This document shows, one piece after another, positions 26,546-35,366 of a stretch of 64,000 nucleotides of DNA. Source of the stretch: Ilumatobacteraceae bacterium (GTDB taxonomy: Bacteria; Actinomycetota; Acidimicrobiia; Acidimicrobiales; Ilumatobacteraceae). The stretch lies in NCBI GenBank assembly GCA_025463305.1, contig JAOBWK010000088.1:1-64000 (forward strand), given 5' to 3'. Positions within the stretch are counted from its first letter, which is position 1; every line of letters begins with the position of its first letter. A model generated the notes under the pieces. That model worked only from the letters and a program-made list of their open reading frames with translations. It had not been told where the DNA came from and searched no databases. Made by a program: the position numbers and the translations under genes.

Positions 26546-27058
26546 TCAGCCGCCCTGCACGGCGCGGACCGACCAATCGAGGATCCAGCTGAGGAAGTCG
26601 TACAGGTTGTACTCGCCGGCGAGTGGATGGTCCTCGCGGACATCGCCGATGTCGTGCTCCTCGTCGACGTCGAGCATCGTGCCGAGCACCAGCCGGATCC
26701 CGTTCAACGCCTGCAGGAACGCCATCATCTGCGCTTCCGTGGCCGAGGCCCGATCACCCGATGCCGCGAACATGAACTCGTCGACCGCGTCGAGGCCCTT
26801 CAGGCGCGACGTGAGGATCTCGTCGCGCATCAGCCGCCGGTACTCGACGTCGAACGCCTTGTCGCTCTCCTGGTGGTAGGCCGCCGGGAAGATCCGCTTC
26901 AGCCGTCCGTCGTCGTCGTCCTCGCCAGCCCCTTCCTCCTGGAGCAGGGCGCGCATCTCGCCCATCAGCCGATGGACCAGCTCGCGCTCCTCGCGGTCCA
27001 GGTTGAACCGGTAGCCGGCGCCGTCTCGCTCGATCGGTGGTCGCTGCTTGCGGCCCAC
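26546..27058 (-). CDS. DUF2017 (AosR-like) protein
   Basis: A 170-residue protein of the actinobacterial DUF2017 family. Features are RDGAGYRFNLDREERELVHRLMGEMRALL at the start, LKRIFPAAYHQESDKAFDVEYRRLMRDE in the middle, and a C-terminal YDFLSWILDWSV. In Mycobacterium tuberculosis the clpS neighbour Rv1332 (AosR) has the same arrangement and acts as a redox-linked regulator; whether this protein does is unknown. The GTG start is one base after the clpS stop codon, so the two genes are almost certainly co-transcribed. It converges on the DegV gene. Confidence 0.85.
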   Translation of the reverse strand: MGRKQRPPIERDGAGYRFNLDREERELVHRLMGEMRALLQEEGAGEDDDDGRLKRIFPAAYHQESDKAFDVEYRRLMRDEILTSRLKGLDAVDEFMFAASGDRASATEAQMMAFLQALNGIRLVLGTMLDVDEEHDIGDVREDHPLAGEYNLYDFLSWILDWSVRAVQGG

Positions 27059-27059
27059 G

Positions 27060-27359
27060 TCAGCTGTCGTCCCGCTGCATGGTGGCCCACAGGCCGTGCT
27101 CGTGCAGCCGGAAGACGTCGAGCTCGGCCTTCTCGCGCGTGCCGTTGGAGACGACGGCGCGCCCCTTCTGATGCACATCGAGCATCAGTTCGGTCGCCTT
27201 CTCGATGCTGTAGCCGAACAGCCTCTGGAACACGAAGGTGACGTAGCTCATCAGGTTGATCGGGTCGTTCCACACCAGGACGATCCACGGGATGTCCGGC
27301 GCGACGGATTCGTCCTGGTCCGGTTGGTCGACGACGGTGGGGGAAGGTGCGATCGACAT
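27060..27359 (-). CDS. clpS: ATP-dependent Clp protease adaptor ClpS
   Basis: Adaptor that delivers N-degron substrates to ClpAP or ClpCP. The 99-residue protein contains [29 protein letters not shown], the N-degron pocket; [11 protein letters not shown] is the hallmark. This is followed by [21 protein letters not shown]. The ATG is preceded by GGGAG, 4 nt upstream. A longer N-terminus is possible from an in-frame codon 42 bases earlier, but it lacks such a site. It is the first gene of a two-gene unit with DUF2017. Confidence 0.95.
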   Translation of the reverse strand: MSIAPSPTVVDQPDQDESVAPDIPWIVLVWNDPINLMSYVTFVFQRLFGYSIEKATELMLDVHQKGRAVVSNGTREKAELDVFRLHEHGLWATMQRDDS

Positions 27360-27472
27360 TCGCTCCCAGTCTGCGCCGGAATCGTCCGATCGGGCAACCA
27401 CGCGACCGCCGTGCGGATCTTCACCCGGGGGCGGTTAGGAACCTGGGTCAAAGCCTTCTACGATGACCAGCG

Positions 27473-28420
27473 ATGTCCGTCGGCTCTCGCCCCCTCGTGC
27501 CGTCTCGCTTCGCACCCTCGGGGCTCGGGCACACGACGCGCCGTCACCCGCGCACCGTCCTCGGTGGCTACATCGCGCTGACCAAGCCGCGGATCATCGA
27601 GCTGCTCCTGATCACCACCGTGCCGACGATGGTGATGGCCGACAAGGGCTGGCCGGCCACCTCCCTCGTGCTGATCACCTTGCTGGGCGGCACGCTCGCC
27701 GCCGGCGGGGCGAATGCCATCAACATGTACGTCGACCGCGACATCGACAAGCTGATGGTGCGCACCCAGGGTCGCCCGCTCGCCACCGGCCTCATCGAGC
27801 CGCGCAACGCACTGCTGTTCGCGATGTCGCTCGAAGTCGTCGCGTTCGCCGTCCTGTGGGCCGGCGCCAACTTCCTCTCGGCCTGCCTGGCGCTGTCGGC
27901 CACCCTCTTCTACGTCTTCATCTACACCCTGTGGCTGAAGCGGACGAGCCGCCAGAACATCGTGATCGGTGGTGCTGCCGGCGCGGTCCCCGTGCTCGTC
28001 GGCTGGGCTGCGGTGCAGAACAACGTCACGTGGGCGCCGATCCTGCTGTTCGTCGTGATCTTCCTCTGGACGCCACCGCACTTCTGGGCGCTGGCGATCC
28101 GCCACATCGACGACTACCGCGCCGCCGACGTGCCGATGCTGCCGGCGGTGGCCCCGCTGCCCCAGGTGTTGCGCCAGATGCTCGTCTACACCGTGCTGAT
28201 GGTGGCCGCCACGATCCTGCTGCTCCCGGTCGCCCACCTCGGGCTGATCTACGGCATCGGCGCGGTCGTGCTCGGTGGGTTGTTCATCGGCGGTACGTAC
28301 GCGCTCAGCCGCGATCCAGATCCGCAGAAGGCGATGCGCCTCTTCGGCTACAGCATCAGCTACGTCACGCTGCTGTTCAGCGTGATCACGCTCGACGTGC
28401 TTGTCCGCCACGGCTTCTGA
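27473..28420 (+). CDS. ctaB: Haem O synthase (protohaem IX farnesyltransferase)
   Basis: Polytopic membrane enzyme that attaches a farnesyl tail to haem B, the first step to haem A for the caa3 oxidase encoded downstream. Of 315 residues, the first 30 or so are a poorly conserved tail. The active-site motif N..xD..xD is Asn84, Asp88 and Asp92 (NMYVDRDID), followed by RTQGRPL. A second Asp-rich loop reads HIDDYRAADVPMLP, and about nine membrane helices are expected. TACGAT (27459-27464) ends 8 nt before the ATG. No ctaA (haem A synthase) is visible in the window. The 208 bases after it contain a small inverted repeat and the leader of the next gene. Confidence 0.96.
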   Translation: MSVGSRPLVPSRFAPSGLGHTTRRHPRTVLGGYIALTKPRIIELLLITTVPTMVMADKGWPATSLVLITLLGGTLAAGGANAINMYVDRDIDKLMVRTQGRPLATGLIEPRNALLFAMSLEVVAFAVLWAGANFLSACLALSATLFYVFIYTLWLKRTSRQNIVIGGAAGAVPVLVGWAAVQNNVTWAPILLFVVIFLWTPPHFWALAIRHIDDYRAADVPMLPAVAPLPQVLRQMLVYTVLMVAATILLLPVAHLGLIYGIGAVVLGGLFIGGTYALSRDPDPQKAMRLFGYSISYVTLLFSVITLDVLVRHGF

Positions 28421-28614
28421 ACCGCTGACTTTCTGAGCCCGATCCGGGTCGGATCGACACCGCTCCCGGGCCCAAGAATTTTGCAGTGAGCGGTGCGGAG
28501 ATTTCGGTCCGTGGTCGCGCCTGTGGGTAATGTCGTCGAGAGAACGGAACCGATTTTCAGCCGCTCCGGCGGTTCTACGCGCACCATCGCCCACACCACG
28601 ACCGGTGTATCGAA

Positions 28615-28632
28615 ATGAGCTGTTGCCCATGA
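28615..28632 (+). promoter_or_regulatory. Five-codon upstream frame MSCCP overlapping the next start
   Basis: ATG AGC TGT TGC CCA TGA encodes M-S-C-C-P, and its stop codon overlaps the ATG of the following membrane gene (ATGA). Short cysteine-rich leader peptides of this kind act as translational sensors in mycobacteria. There is no direct evidence that this one is translated, and no Shine-Dalgarno or well-placed -10 box precedes it. Confidence 0.3.
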
Positions 28633-30278
28633 CCACAATTGACACCGCATCTCACGCAGCGCCCGCCGGTGCCGGCACGAACATCGTGTCGACGATCGGC
28701 GCATGGATCACCACCAGTGATCACAAGCGCCTCGGTCGGATGCTGCTCGGGACGGGCCTCGCTGCGCTGATGGCGCTCGCGGTGGTCGGTGGCCTGCTCG
28801 GCCTCGAGCGGATCGACGTCAACTCCGTGACGCTCGGCACGGGCAGCATCGACCAGATGTTCTCCATCTTCCGGGTGGGTCTGGCGTTCTTCGGTGTCAT
28901 CCCCGTGATGCTCGGCCTGGGTGTGGCCGTCGTGCCGCTCCAGCTCGGCGCCCGTTCGCTGGCCTTCCCCCGCCTCGCGGCCGCCGGCTTCTGGGCCTGG
29001 TTCTTCGGGATGGTGCTGATCGTCATCTCGATCCTCGCCAACGGTGGCCCCGGCGGCGGCACCAGCAAGTACGTCGCCCTCTACATCTCCGCCTTCGCCG
29101 TGATGCTCGGTGGGCTGACGATGATCGCGATCTCGCTCGCCACCACCGTGCTCACCACCCGGGCGCCAGGGATGAACATGCGGCGCGTCCCGGTGTTCTC
29201 CTGGTCGGTGCTGGTGTCGTCGCTCGGCCTGGTGCTGATGCTGCCGGTCGTCATCGGCGCGGCCATCTACCTGTACGTCAGCTACCGGTACAACCGGGTG
29301 CCGTTCGGCGGCAACGAGGGCATCCTCGACTGGACCGGCTTCTCGATGACGCAGCCGCAGACCTTCCTCTACGTGCTGCCCGGCCTCGGCTTCCTCGCCG
29401 AGATGGTGCCCGTCACCGCCCGCAAGCGGATGCCGATGCGTGGCGTGGTGCTCGCCGGCCTCGCGCTGGTCGGCGTCGCTGCCATCACCGGCGTCACCCA
29501 GATCCCGCACCTGCTGCCGTGGCGTGGGTCGAAGCTGTACCTCGGCCACTTCGGCAAGAAGTTCGGCGACCTCATCGACTACGGCCTGTTCAACGTGCTG
29601 CCGGTCCTCGGCGCGGTCATCGTCCTGCTCGTCGCACCGCTGGCGTTCGGCGGCAAGAAGGGCGAGCGCGTCGCCCCGAAGATCACCGCAGCGTTCCTGT
29701 TCGCCTTCTTCGGTGGAGGCCTCATCGTGCTCGGCATGGTGGCGTCGATCCTCAACAACATCACCGATCTCGGCCTGCTGGGCACCGTCTACGAAGAGGG
29801 CAGCTACACCTTCGTCTGCTACGGCGCGATCCTCGCCGCCCTCGGCGCGATCACCTACTGGGGCCCGAAGCTGTGGGGCCGCCGGCTCGACGACAAGAAG
29901 GTGATCCCGCTCGCGCTGCTGGGCGCCCTCGGCGTGTTCCTGGCGTCGGCGCCGTACCTCGTCGCCGGCTTCGCGAACCAGCCGATCAACTCGGTCACGT
30001 TCTCCTACGGCGGCCCGCACGCACTGTGGAACACGCTGTCGATGATCGGCCACTTCCTCGTGGTGCTCACCGTGCTGGCCTACATCGGCCTGGCGGTGCG
30101 TGGCTTCCGCACCGGCGAGCTCGCTGGCGACGATCCGTGGGATGCGCACACCCTCGAGTGGGCCACCTCGTCGCCCCCGCCGGAGAACAACTTCGCCGAG
30201 CTGCACACCGTGATGTCGGCGCAGCCACTGCTCGATCTCAAGCCCAGCCCTGACGCGCCGAAGACGGAGACTGTCTGA
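28629..30278 (+). CDS. Ligand-less paralog of cytochrome c oxidase subunit I
   Basis: A 549-residue protein of about 12 helices that aligns with the coxA product along its length: TTSDHKRLG against TVDHKKLG, VVPLQLGARSLAFPR against LLPLQIGARDVAFPR, TTRAPGMNM against NMRAPGMSL, YWGPKLWG against WWPKVFG, and a shared C-terminal DDPWDAHTLEWATSSPPPENNF. All six metal-ligand histidines are missing. The coxA residues His96, 274, 323, 324, 409 and 411 correspond to Phe81, Gln242, Gln291, Ile292, Gly391 and Tyr393, and the cross-linked Tyr278 is Phe246. It cannot bind haem a, haem a3 or CuB in the known way. It overlaps the next gene (TGATG). A scaffold, assembly or regulatory role within a respiratory supercomplex is inference. 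It would be easily misannotated as an active oxidase. Confidence 0.85.
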   Translation: MTTIDTASHAAPAGAGTNIVSTIGAWITTSDHKRLGRMLLGTGLAALMALAVVGGLLGLERIDVNSVTLGTGSIDQMFSIFRVGLAFFGVIPVMLGLGVAVVPLQLGARSLAFPRLAAAGFWAWFFGMVLIVISILANGGPGGGTSKYVALYISAFAVMLGGLTMIAISLATTVLTTRAPGMNMRRVPVFSWSVLVSSLGLVLMLPVVIGAAIYLYVSYRYNRVPFGGNEGILDWTGFSMTQPQTFLYVLPGLGFLAEMVPVTARKRMPMRGVVLAGLALVGVAAITGVTQIPHLLPWRGSKLYLGHFGKKFGDLIDYGLFNVLPVLGAVIVLLVAPLAFGGKKGERVAPKITAAFLFAFFGGGLIVLGMVASILNNITDLGLLGTVYEEGSYTFVCYGAILAALGAITYWGPKLWGRRLDDKKVIPLALLGALGVFLASAPYLVAGFANQPINSVTFSYGGPHALWNTLSMIGHFLVVLTVLAYIGLAVRGFRTGELAGDDPWDAHTLEWATSSPPPENNFAELHTVMSAQPLLDLKPSPDAPKTETV

Positions 30279-30871
30279 TGCTTGCCCTTCCCCCCGCGCC
30301 GGCACCGGCGCCGCGCCGACAGCTGTTCGTCGGCACTGCCCTCGCGTGCTCGGCCGGTGTCACCCTCATCGGCGGCATGCTCGCGATCTGGCTGCGGTTC
30401 CGCAAGGTCGCCATCTCCGGCAGTGCGCACCGCTGGTTGCCGAAGGGCATCTCGATCCCCGAGGTGGCGAGCAACATCATGTTGCTCAGCTTCATCGGCA
30501 TCGGCATCTTCGCCCAGTGGGCCGTGTACTCCGCGAAGCGCGACGACAAGCGCCACGTCGGGATGGCCCTGCTCCTCACCGGCCTGCTCGGCCTGGCCGT
30601 CATCAACGCCCAGGCCGCGGTGTACGCCCAGATGGACCTGCCGATCCGCCCGAAGGACGGCAGCAGCGCCTACGGCGTGATGTTCTACGCGATCACCGGC
30701 ACGTTCCTCGTCTTCATGATCATCGGCGTCGTGTTCAGCTTCGTCACCGCCTTCCGCTACCTCGGCGGGCGCACCCGCGAGCGCGAGATCGTCACCGCCC
30801 ACGCCATCTACTGGTACTTCTGCGCCGCTGCATTCACGATGCTGTGGTTCGTCGTCTACGTCACAAAGTGA
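30278..30871 (+). CDS. Divergent paralog of cytochrome c oxidase subunit III
   Basis: A 197-residue protein with five predicted helices, resembling the coxC product downstream. Matches include QWAVYSAKRDDKRHVGMALLLTGLLGLAVINAQAAVYAQ against the loop-helix AAQRHDDRN...GAQVYEF, followed by a YGVMFYAITGTFLVFMIIGV segment and a final IYWYFCAAAFTMLWFVVY. The subunit III hallmarks TGFHG.HV and YWHFVD are changed to TGTFLVF and YWYFCAA, so lipid- and subunit I-contacting residues differ. A proline-rich tail precedes the first helix. Its ATG overlaps the stop codon of the subunit I paralog, so it is translationally coupled and presumably a partner in the same complex. Confidence 0.8.
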   Translation: MLALPPAPAPAPRRQLFVGTALACSAGVTLIGGMLAIWLRFRKVAISGSAHRWLPKGISIPEVASNIMLLSFIGIGIFAQWAVYSAKRDDKRHVGMALLLTGLLGLAVINAQAAVYAQMDLPIRPKDGSSAYGVMFYAITGTFLVFMIIGVVFSFVTAFRYLGGRTREREIVTAHAIYWYFCAAAFTMLWFVVYVTK

Positions 30872-30886
30872 GCAGGTAGCAACCCG

Positions 30887-32041
30887 ATGTTCACCACAGG
30901 TTCCAAACTCTTCCTCGGCGGCACCGTCTTGTCGCTCGCGGGGACGCTGATCTACGGCGCCACCCAGAACGGCGGCCCGCTCGGGGTCATCGGCCTGGTC
31001 TCGGTCACCCTCGCGTTCGCGTTCCTCACCGGGATCAACTTCTGGGTGCGCGACAGCAACGTCTCGGCGATGGACTCGGCCGCCGTGGAATCCGCCGCGG
31101 CGGGCCACGCCCCGCCGGCGCGCAGCATGTGGCCGCTCATCGGCGGCCTCGGCGCGGCGGTCGTACCCGTCGGTCTCGTCGCCGGCAAGGCCATCGTCTG
31201 GTTGGCCGTCATCGTGATGATGATCGCCACGGTCGAGTGGATGGTCCAGGCCTGGAGCGAAGGTGCGTCGGGCGATGCCGCCTACAACGCCGGCATCCGC
31301 CGTCGCATCCTGCATCCGATGGAGCTCCCCGTGCTCGGCGCGGTCGGCCTCGGGCTGATCATCTTCTCGTTCTCGCGGATCATGCTCCGCCTGCCCAAGG
31401 TGTCCGGGCCGATCGTGTTCGCCGCCATCGCCGCTGGCGTGCTGCTGTTCGGCTCGCTGATCGCCGCCAAGCGCACGGTCGCCCGCTCGCTCGTCGCCGT
31501 CCTGTGCACCATCGGTGGCGTCGGCATGGTCGGCGCAGGTGTCGCCAGCGCCGTCGCCGGCGGGCGCCACATCGCCAAGCACGAGATCCCGTCCTACGCC
31601 GACGGCACGTGCGGCACCACGAGCAACGGTGAGGCCGACGAGCACTCGTCGCGGGCCATCGCCGCGAAGTCGAACCTCGCCGCGACGATCATCCTCGAGA
31701 ACGGCAAGCTGCGCGCCGAGGTCATCGGCGTCATCGGCAACCCGTCCGTCGTCACCCTGCAGCGCTCCACCGACTCCTACGTCCGGTTCGAGAACAGGGA
31801 CGGCGGCAAGTACCGCCTCGTCGTCAGCCTCGGCAAGGAAGTGGTGGATCCGAAGGCGGACAAACTCACGTACCGCGAGGTCAAGGAGTGCACGCAGGCC
31901 GTCGGCGACGGCGGCGATCAGTTCATCATCGTCAAGCCGGCTGCCCCGTCGCCGAGGGATGCGTCGGCACCCGCCGACGAGCAGTACAACTTCACGGTGC
32001 CGGGTGTCGACTCCGCCGTGCTCGGGATCGTGGTGCCGTGA
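30887..32041 (+). CDS. Membrane protein: CtaF-like helices plus cupredoxin-like outer domain
   Basis: A 384-residue protein. The first 125 or so residues resemble actinobacterial oxidase subunit IV (CtaF): two helices, a short loop, then a WPLIGGLGAAVVPVGL helix pair ending ATVEWMV. Three further helices (about 148-226) lead to an extracytoplasmic C-terminal domain. There, LRAEVIGVIGNPSVVTL, SYVRFENRDGGKYRLVVSL and YNFTVPGVDSAVLGIVV have the strand pattern of a cupredoxin, but no His-Cys-Met copper ligands are present. Cys residues (DGTCG, KECTQ) could form a disulphide. It lies 15 nt after the subunit III paralog. Fold and function are inference; I know of no named family for the whole protein. 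Confidence 0.65.
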   Translation: MFTTGSKLFLGGTVLSLAGTLIYGATQNGGPLGVIGLVSVTLAFAFLTGINFWVRDSNVSAMDSAAVESAAAGHAPPARSMWPLIGGLGAAVVPVGLVAGKAIVWLAVIVMMIATVEWMVQAWSEGASGDAAYNAGIRRRILHPMELPVLGAVGLGLIIFSFSRIMLRLPKVSGPIVFAAIAAGVLLFGSLIAAKRTVARSLVAVLCTIGGVGMVGAGVASAVAGGRHIAKHEIPSYADGTCGTTSNGEADEHSSRAIAAKSNLAATIILENGKLRAEVIGVIGNPSVVTLQRSTDSYVRFENRDGGKYRLVVSLGKEVVDPKADKLTYREVKECTQAVGDGGDQFIIVKPAAPSPRDASAPADEQYNFTVPGVDSAVLGIVVP

Positions 32042-32115
32042 GACACGACGAGCTGAATGGGCGCGCGATGCCCCCTACAACTACGTTTGCCGGAGTGACT
32101 GAACAGGGAGACTCG

Positions 32116-33348
32116 ATGCGCTTGCCGTCGCCAGCCGGGACATCCACGCTCCGCACCCGGGCTCGTCGCCTGGCGTTGCCGGGTGCTGCGGTGGCGGCGC
32201 TGACGTTCTTGAGCAGCTGTGCCAAGAACGCTCCGCAGGACACGTTCCAGCCCAAGGGCGACAACTCCCGCAACATCGACAACCTGCAGCGCACGCCCTT
32301 CTACATCGCCGGCGTCGTGTTCGTCATCGTCTTCAGCTTCGTGCTCTTCTGCGTCATCAAGTTCAAGGATCGCGGCCAGAAGATTCCCAAGCAGACCCAT
32401 GGCAAGCCGGCGCTGGAGATCTTCCTCACCATCGTTCCAGCGCTGATCCTCATCGGCGTGGGCATCCCCACGATCCGCACCGTCTTCATGCTCGCCAAGA
32501 CGAGCGACACCCAGTGCGTCATCAACGTCACCGGCCAGCAGTGGTGGTGGGAGTACGACTACCCGGTGCAGGCCGGCTGCGGCGGCATCACCGCCCCCAT
32601 CGTCACCAGTGGCGAGATCGTGTTCCCCGCCAAGATGAACGTGTTGCTGAAGATCACCAGCCGCGACGTCATCCACTCCTTCTGGATCCCGTCGTTGAAC
32701 GGCAAGCGCGACGCCGTCCCGGGGCGCGTGCAGACGCTGCGCATGGAAGCCGACCATCCCGGCATCTACGCCGGACAGTGCACGGAGTTCTGCGGCCTGT
32801 CCCACGCCTACATGCGCATGGACGCCGTCGCCCTCGACACCGCCGGCTTCGAGGCCTGGAAGACCAACCAGCTCGCCCCGTACACGTCGCCCACCGACGC
32901 CGCCGGCAAGGCCGGTGAGTCCACCTTCCTCACCCAGTGCAGCCGCTGCCACCAGGTGAACGGCATCGTCAACGCCAACGGCGATCCGGTCATCTCGCGG
33001 CCCGATCAGTACGTCTACTCCGGTGCGGCGCCGAACCTCACCAACCTGATGACCCGGTTCGACTTCGCCGGTGCATCCTTCGACCTGATCACCCAGGACT
33101 GCCGCGACAAGCTGTGGAGCGCCAAGCCGGCCGACTTCAGTGCGCTGTACCTCCAAGGCGTCACGCCGGCGTGCTTCGACCCGGTCAACCTCCGAGAATG
33201 GCTGCGCAACGCTCCTGCCAAGAAGCCGATGTACGCCGATCCCGCGAAGCTCGGCCCCACCGACGGCAAGACCCGTGGCATGCCGAACCTGAACCTGACC
33301 GAAGACCAGATCGACCAGATCATCTCCTACCTGACCGAGCGGAAGTAA
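32116..33348 (+). CDS. ctaC: Cytochrome c oxidase subunit II with fused cytochrome c domain (caa3 type)
   Basis: Electron-entry subunit of the oxidase, 410 residues. A lipoprotein signal ends at Cys35 (LSSC). Two membrane helices follow (about 62-82 and 100-124). The outer CuA domain has all ligands: His187, Cys222, Glu224, Cys226, His230 and Met233 (QCTEFCGLSHAYM). A C-terminal cytochrome c domain carries CSRCH (Cys275, Cys278, His279) and a likely Met ligand near residue 389 (RGMPN), so electrons can come through a built-in c-type haem. The ATG follows AGGGAG by 5 nt; a TACGTT box at 32082-32087 may supply a promoter inside the cluster. Confidence 0.96.
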   Translation: MRLPSPAGTSTLRTRARRLALPGAAVAALTFLSSCAKNAPQDTFQPKGDNSRNIDNLQRTPFYIAGVVFVIVFSFVLFCVIKFKDRGQKIPKQTHGKPALEIFLTIVPALILIGVGIPTIRTVFMLAKTSDTQCVINVTGQQWWWEYDYPVQAGCGGITAPIVTSGEIVFPAKMNVLLKITSRDVIHSFWIPSLNGKRDAVPGRVQTLRMEADHPGIYAGQCTEFCGLSHAYMRMDAVALDTAGFEAWKTNQLAPYTSPTDAAGKAGESTFLTQCSRCHQVNGIVNANGDPVISRPDQYVYSGAAPNLTNLMTRFDFAGASFDLITQDCRDKLWSAKPADFSALYLQGVTPACFDPVNLREWLRNAPAKKPMYADPAKLGPTDGKTRGMPNLNLTEDQIDQIISYLTERK

Positions 33349-33359
33349 AGGAGCACACG

Positions 33360-35366
33360 ATGGCCATTGCCGAACGCCCCTCACCCGTCCTCGCCCGCGG
33401 AGGTGGAACCACACTCGTCACCCCCAGCAGCTCGCTCGGCGTGTTCCGCCGCCCGGTGTCCACCACCGGCTGGCGCAGCTGGGTCTTCACCGTCGACCAC
33501 AAGAAGCTCGGGATCATGTACGGCGTCTGCGCCTTCGTGTTCTTCATCGTCGGTGGTTGCGAAGCCCTGCTGATCCGCCTGCAGCTCGCTGCCGGCTCGA
33601 ACCACGTCCTCAGCGCCAGCGCCTACAACCAGATGTTCACGATGCACGCCACCACGATGGTGTTCCTCTTCGTGATGCCGATGGCCGCCGCCTTCGCCAA
33701 CTACCTCCTGCCGTTGCAGATCGGCGCACGCGATGTCGCGTTCCCCCGCATCAACGCGTTCGGCTTCTGGTGCTTCCTCTGCGGCGGATTGTTCCTGAAC
33801 ACCGCCTGGTTCCTCGGCGGCGCCGCCGACACCGGCTGGTTCGCCTACGCCCCGAACACCAGCGTCGCGTTCTCGCCGAGCCACGGCGTCGACTTCTGGG
33901 CGCTCGGCCTGCAGATCACCGGCATCGCCTCGCTCACCGGTGCGATCAACCTCATCGTCACGGTGCTCAACATGCGGGCCCCGGGCATGAGCCTGATGAA
34001 GATGCCCATCTTCTCGTGGATGGTCCTCGTCGTGCAGTTCCTGCTGCTCTTCGCGATCCCGGTCATCACGGTGGCGCTGTTCCTGCTCACGTTCCAGCGA
34101 GACTTCGGCGCCGCGTTCTTCAGCGTCGACAAAGGGGCTGATCCATTACTTTGGCAACACCTCTTCTGGATCTTCGGGCATCCGGAGGTGTACATCCTCA
34201 TCCTGCCCTCCTTCGGCATCGTCAGCGAAGTGCTGCCGGTGTTCGCCAAGAAACCGTTGTTCGGCTACAAGTTCGTGGTCTTCTCCGGTGCGGCCATCGG
34301 CTTCCTCGGCTGGGGCGTGTGGGCCCACCACATGTTCGCCAGCGGTCTGGGACCGATCAGCGTGGCCGTGTTCTCGATCTCGACGATGGCCATCGCACTG
34401 CCGACCGGCGTCAAGATCGTCAACTGGACGATGACGCTGTGGGGCGGCAAGCTCCGCTTCACGACCGCGATGATGTTCGCGATCGGCCTCATCATCGAGT
34501 TCACGATCGGCGGCCTGTCCGGCGTCACCCACTCGGTGTCGCCCTCTGACACCCAGCAGACCGACACCTACTACGTCGTCGCCCACTTCCACTACGTGCT
34601 GTTCGGCGGCGCCGTGTTCGGCCTGTTCGCCGGCTTCTACTACTGGTGGCCGAAGGTGTTCGGCAAGATGCTCAACGAGCGCATCGGCAAGTGGAACTTC
34701 TGGCTGATGGTCATCGGCATGAACCTCACGTTCGGCCCGATGCACATCCTCGGTCTGCAGGGTCAGCCGCGACGCATGGAGATCTGGACCGAGTTCCGTG
34801 CCGGCGACGGGTTCTTTAACGGCGCCTTCTGGAACCTGGTCTCGACGATCGGCGCGTTCATCCTCGCGATCGGCATCGGCACCTTCATCATCAACATGAT
34901 CTACACGTACAAGCGTGGCGAGGTCACCCCGGGCGATCCATGGGACGCACGCAGCCTCGAGTGGATGACGGCGAGCCCGCCGGTCGAACACAACTTCGAC
35001 TCGATCCCGACGGTGCACGCGCTCGACGAGTTCTTCCACCGCAAGTACGCCGAGGACGAAGAGACGGGTGAGCTGACCCAGGTCACCAACTACGCCGAGA
35101 TCATGGCGGAGATGGAAGCCAAGAAGGATCAGCACATCCACCTGCCGTCGCCGTCGTACTGGCCGATCGTGCTCGCCATCGGCCTGCCGATCATCGCCTA
35201 CGGCATCATCTTCAACCGTCTGCTGTCCGTGTTCGGCGCCGCCGTCGTGCTCTTCGCGATCTTCGGTTGGTCGCTCGAGCCCTCCGTCGCCGACGAGTCC
35301 GACTACGACCCGCCGGCCGATGGTGGCAGCGGCGAACCAACGAAGGAGTTGGCGACCCTTGGCTGA
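33360..35366 (+). CDS. ctaD: Cytochrome c oxidase subunit I
   Basis: Catalytic subunit reducing O2 to water and pumping protons. The 668-residue protein has 12 helices and an extra C-terminal pair. Haem a ligands are His96 and His411, the haem a3 ligand is His409, and CuB ligands are His274, His323 and His324, with the His274-Tyr278 cross-link (GHPEVY). The D- and K-channel surroundings look typical of A-type oxidases. The C-terminal extension of over 100 residues has a charged stretch (HRKYAEDEETGELTQ) followed by two hydrophobic segments. An AAAGGAG site fixes the start. It follows ctaC by 11 nt and overlaps the next gene. Confidence 0.98.
   Translation: MAIAERPSPVLARGGGTTLVTPSSSLGVFRRPVSTTGWRSWVFTVDHKKLGIMYGVCAFVFFIVGGCEALLIRLQLAAGSNHVLSASAYNQMFTMHATTMVFLFVMPMAAAFANYLLPLQIGARDVAFPRINAFGFWCFLCGGLFLNTAWFLGGAADTGWFAYAPNTSVAFSPSHGVDFWALGLQITGIASLTGAINLIVTVLNMRAPGMSLMKMPIFSWMVLVVQFLLLFAIPVITVALFLLTFQRDFGAAFFSVDKGADPLLWQHLFWIFGHPEVYILILPSFGIVSEVLPVFAKKPLFGYKFVVFSGAAIGFLGWGVWAHHMFASGLGPISVAVFSISTMAIALPTGVKIVNWTMTLWGGKLRFTTAMMFAIGLIIEFTIGGLSGVTHSVSPSDTQQTDTYYVVAHFHYVLFGGAVFGLFAGFYYWWPKVFGKMLNERIGKWNFWLMVIGMNLTFGPMHILGLQGQPRRMEIWTEFRAGDGFFNGAFWNLVSTIGAFILAIGIGTFIINMIYTYKRGEVTPGDPWDARSLEWMTASPPVEHNFDSIPTVHALDEFFHRKYAEDEETGELTQVTNYAEIMAEMEAKKDQHIHLPSPSYWPIVLAIGLPIIAYGIIFNRLLSVFGAAVVLFAIFGWSLEPSVADESDYDPPADGGSGEPTKELATLG

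Noticed and set aside
28629..30278. A second functional terminal oxidase
   Set aside because: All haem and copper ligands are replaced, so it cannot work as an oxidase despite clear homology to subunit I.
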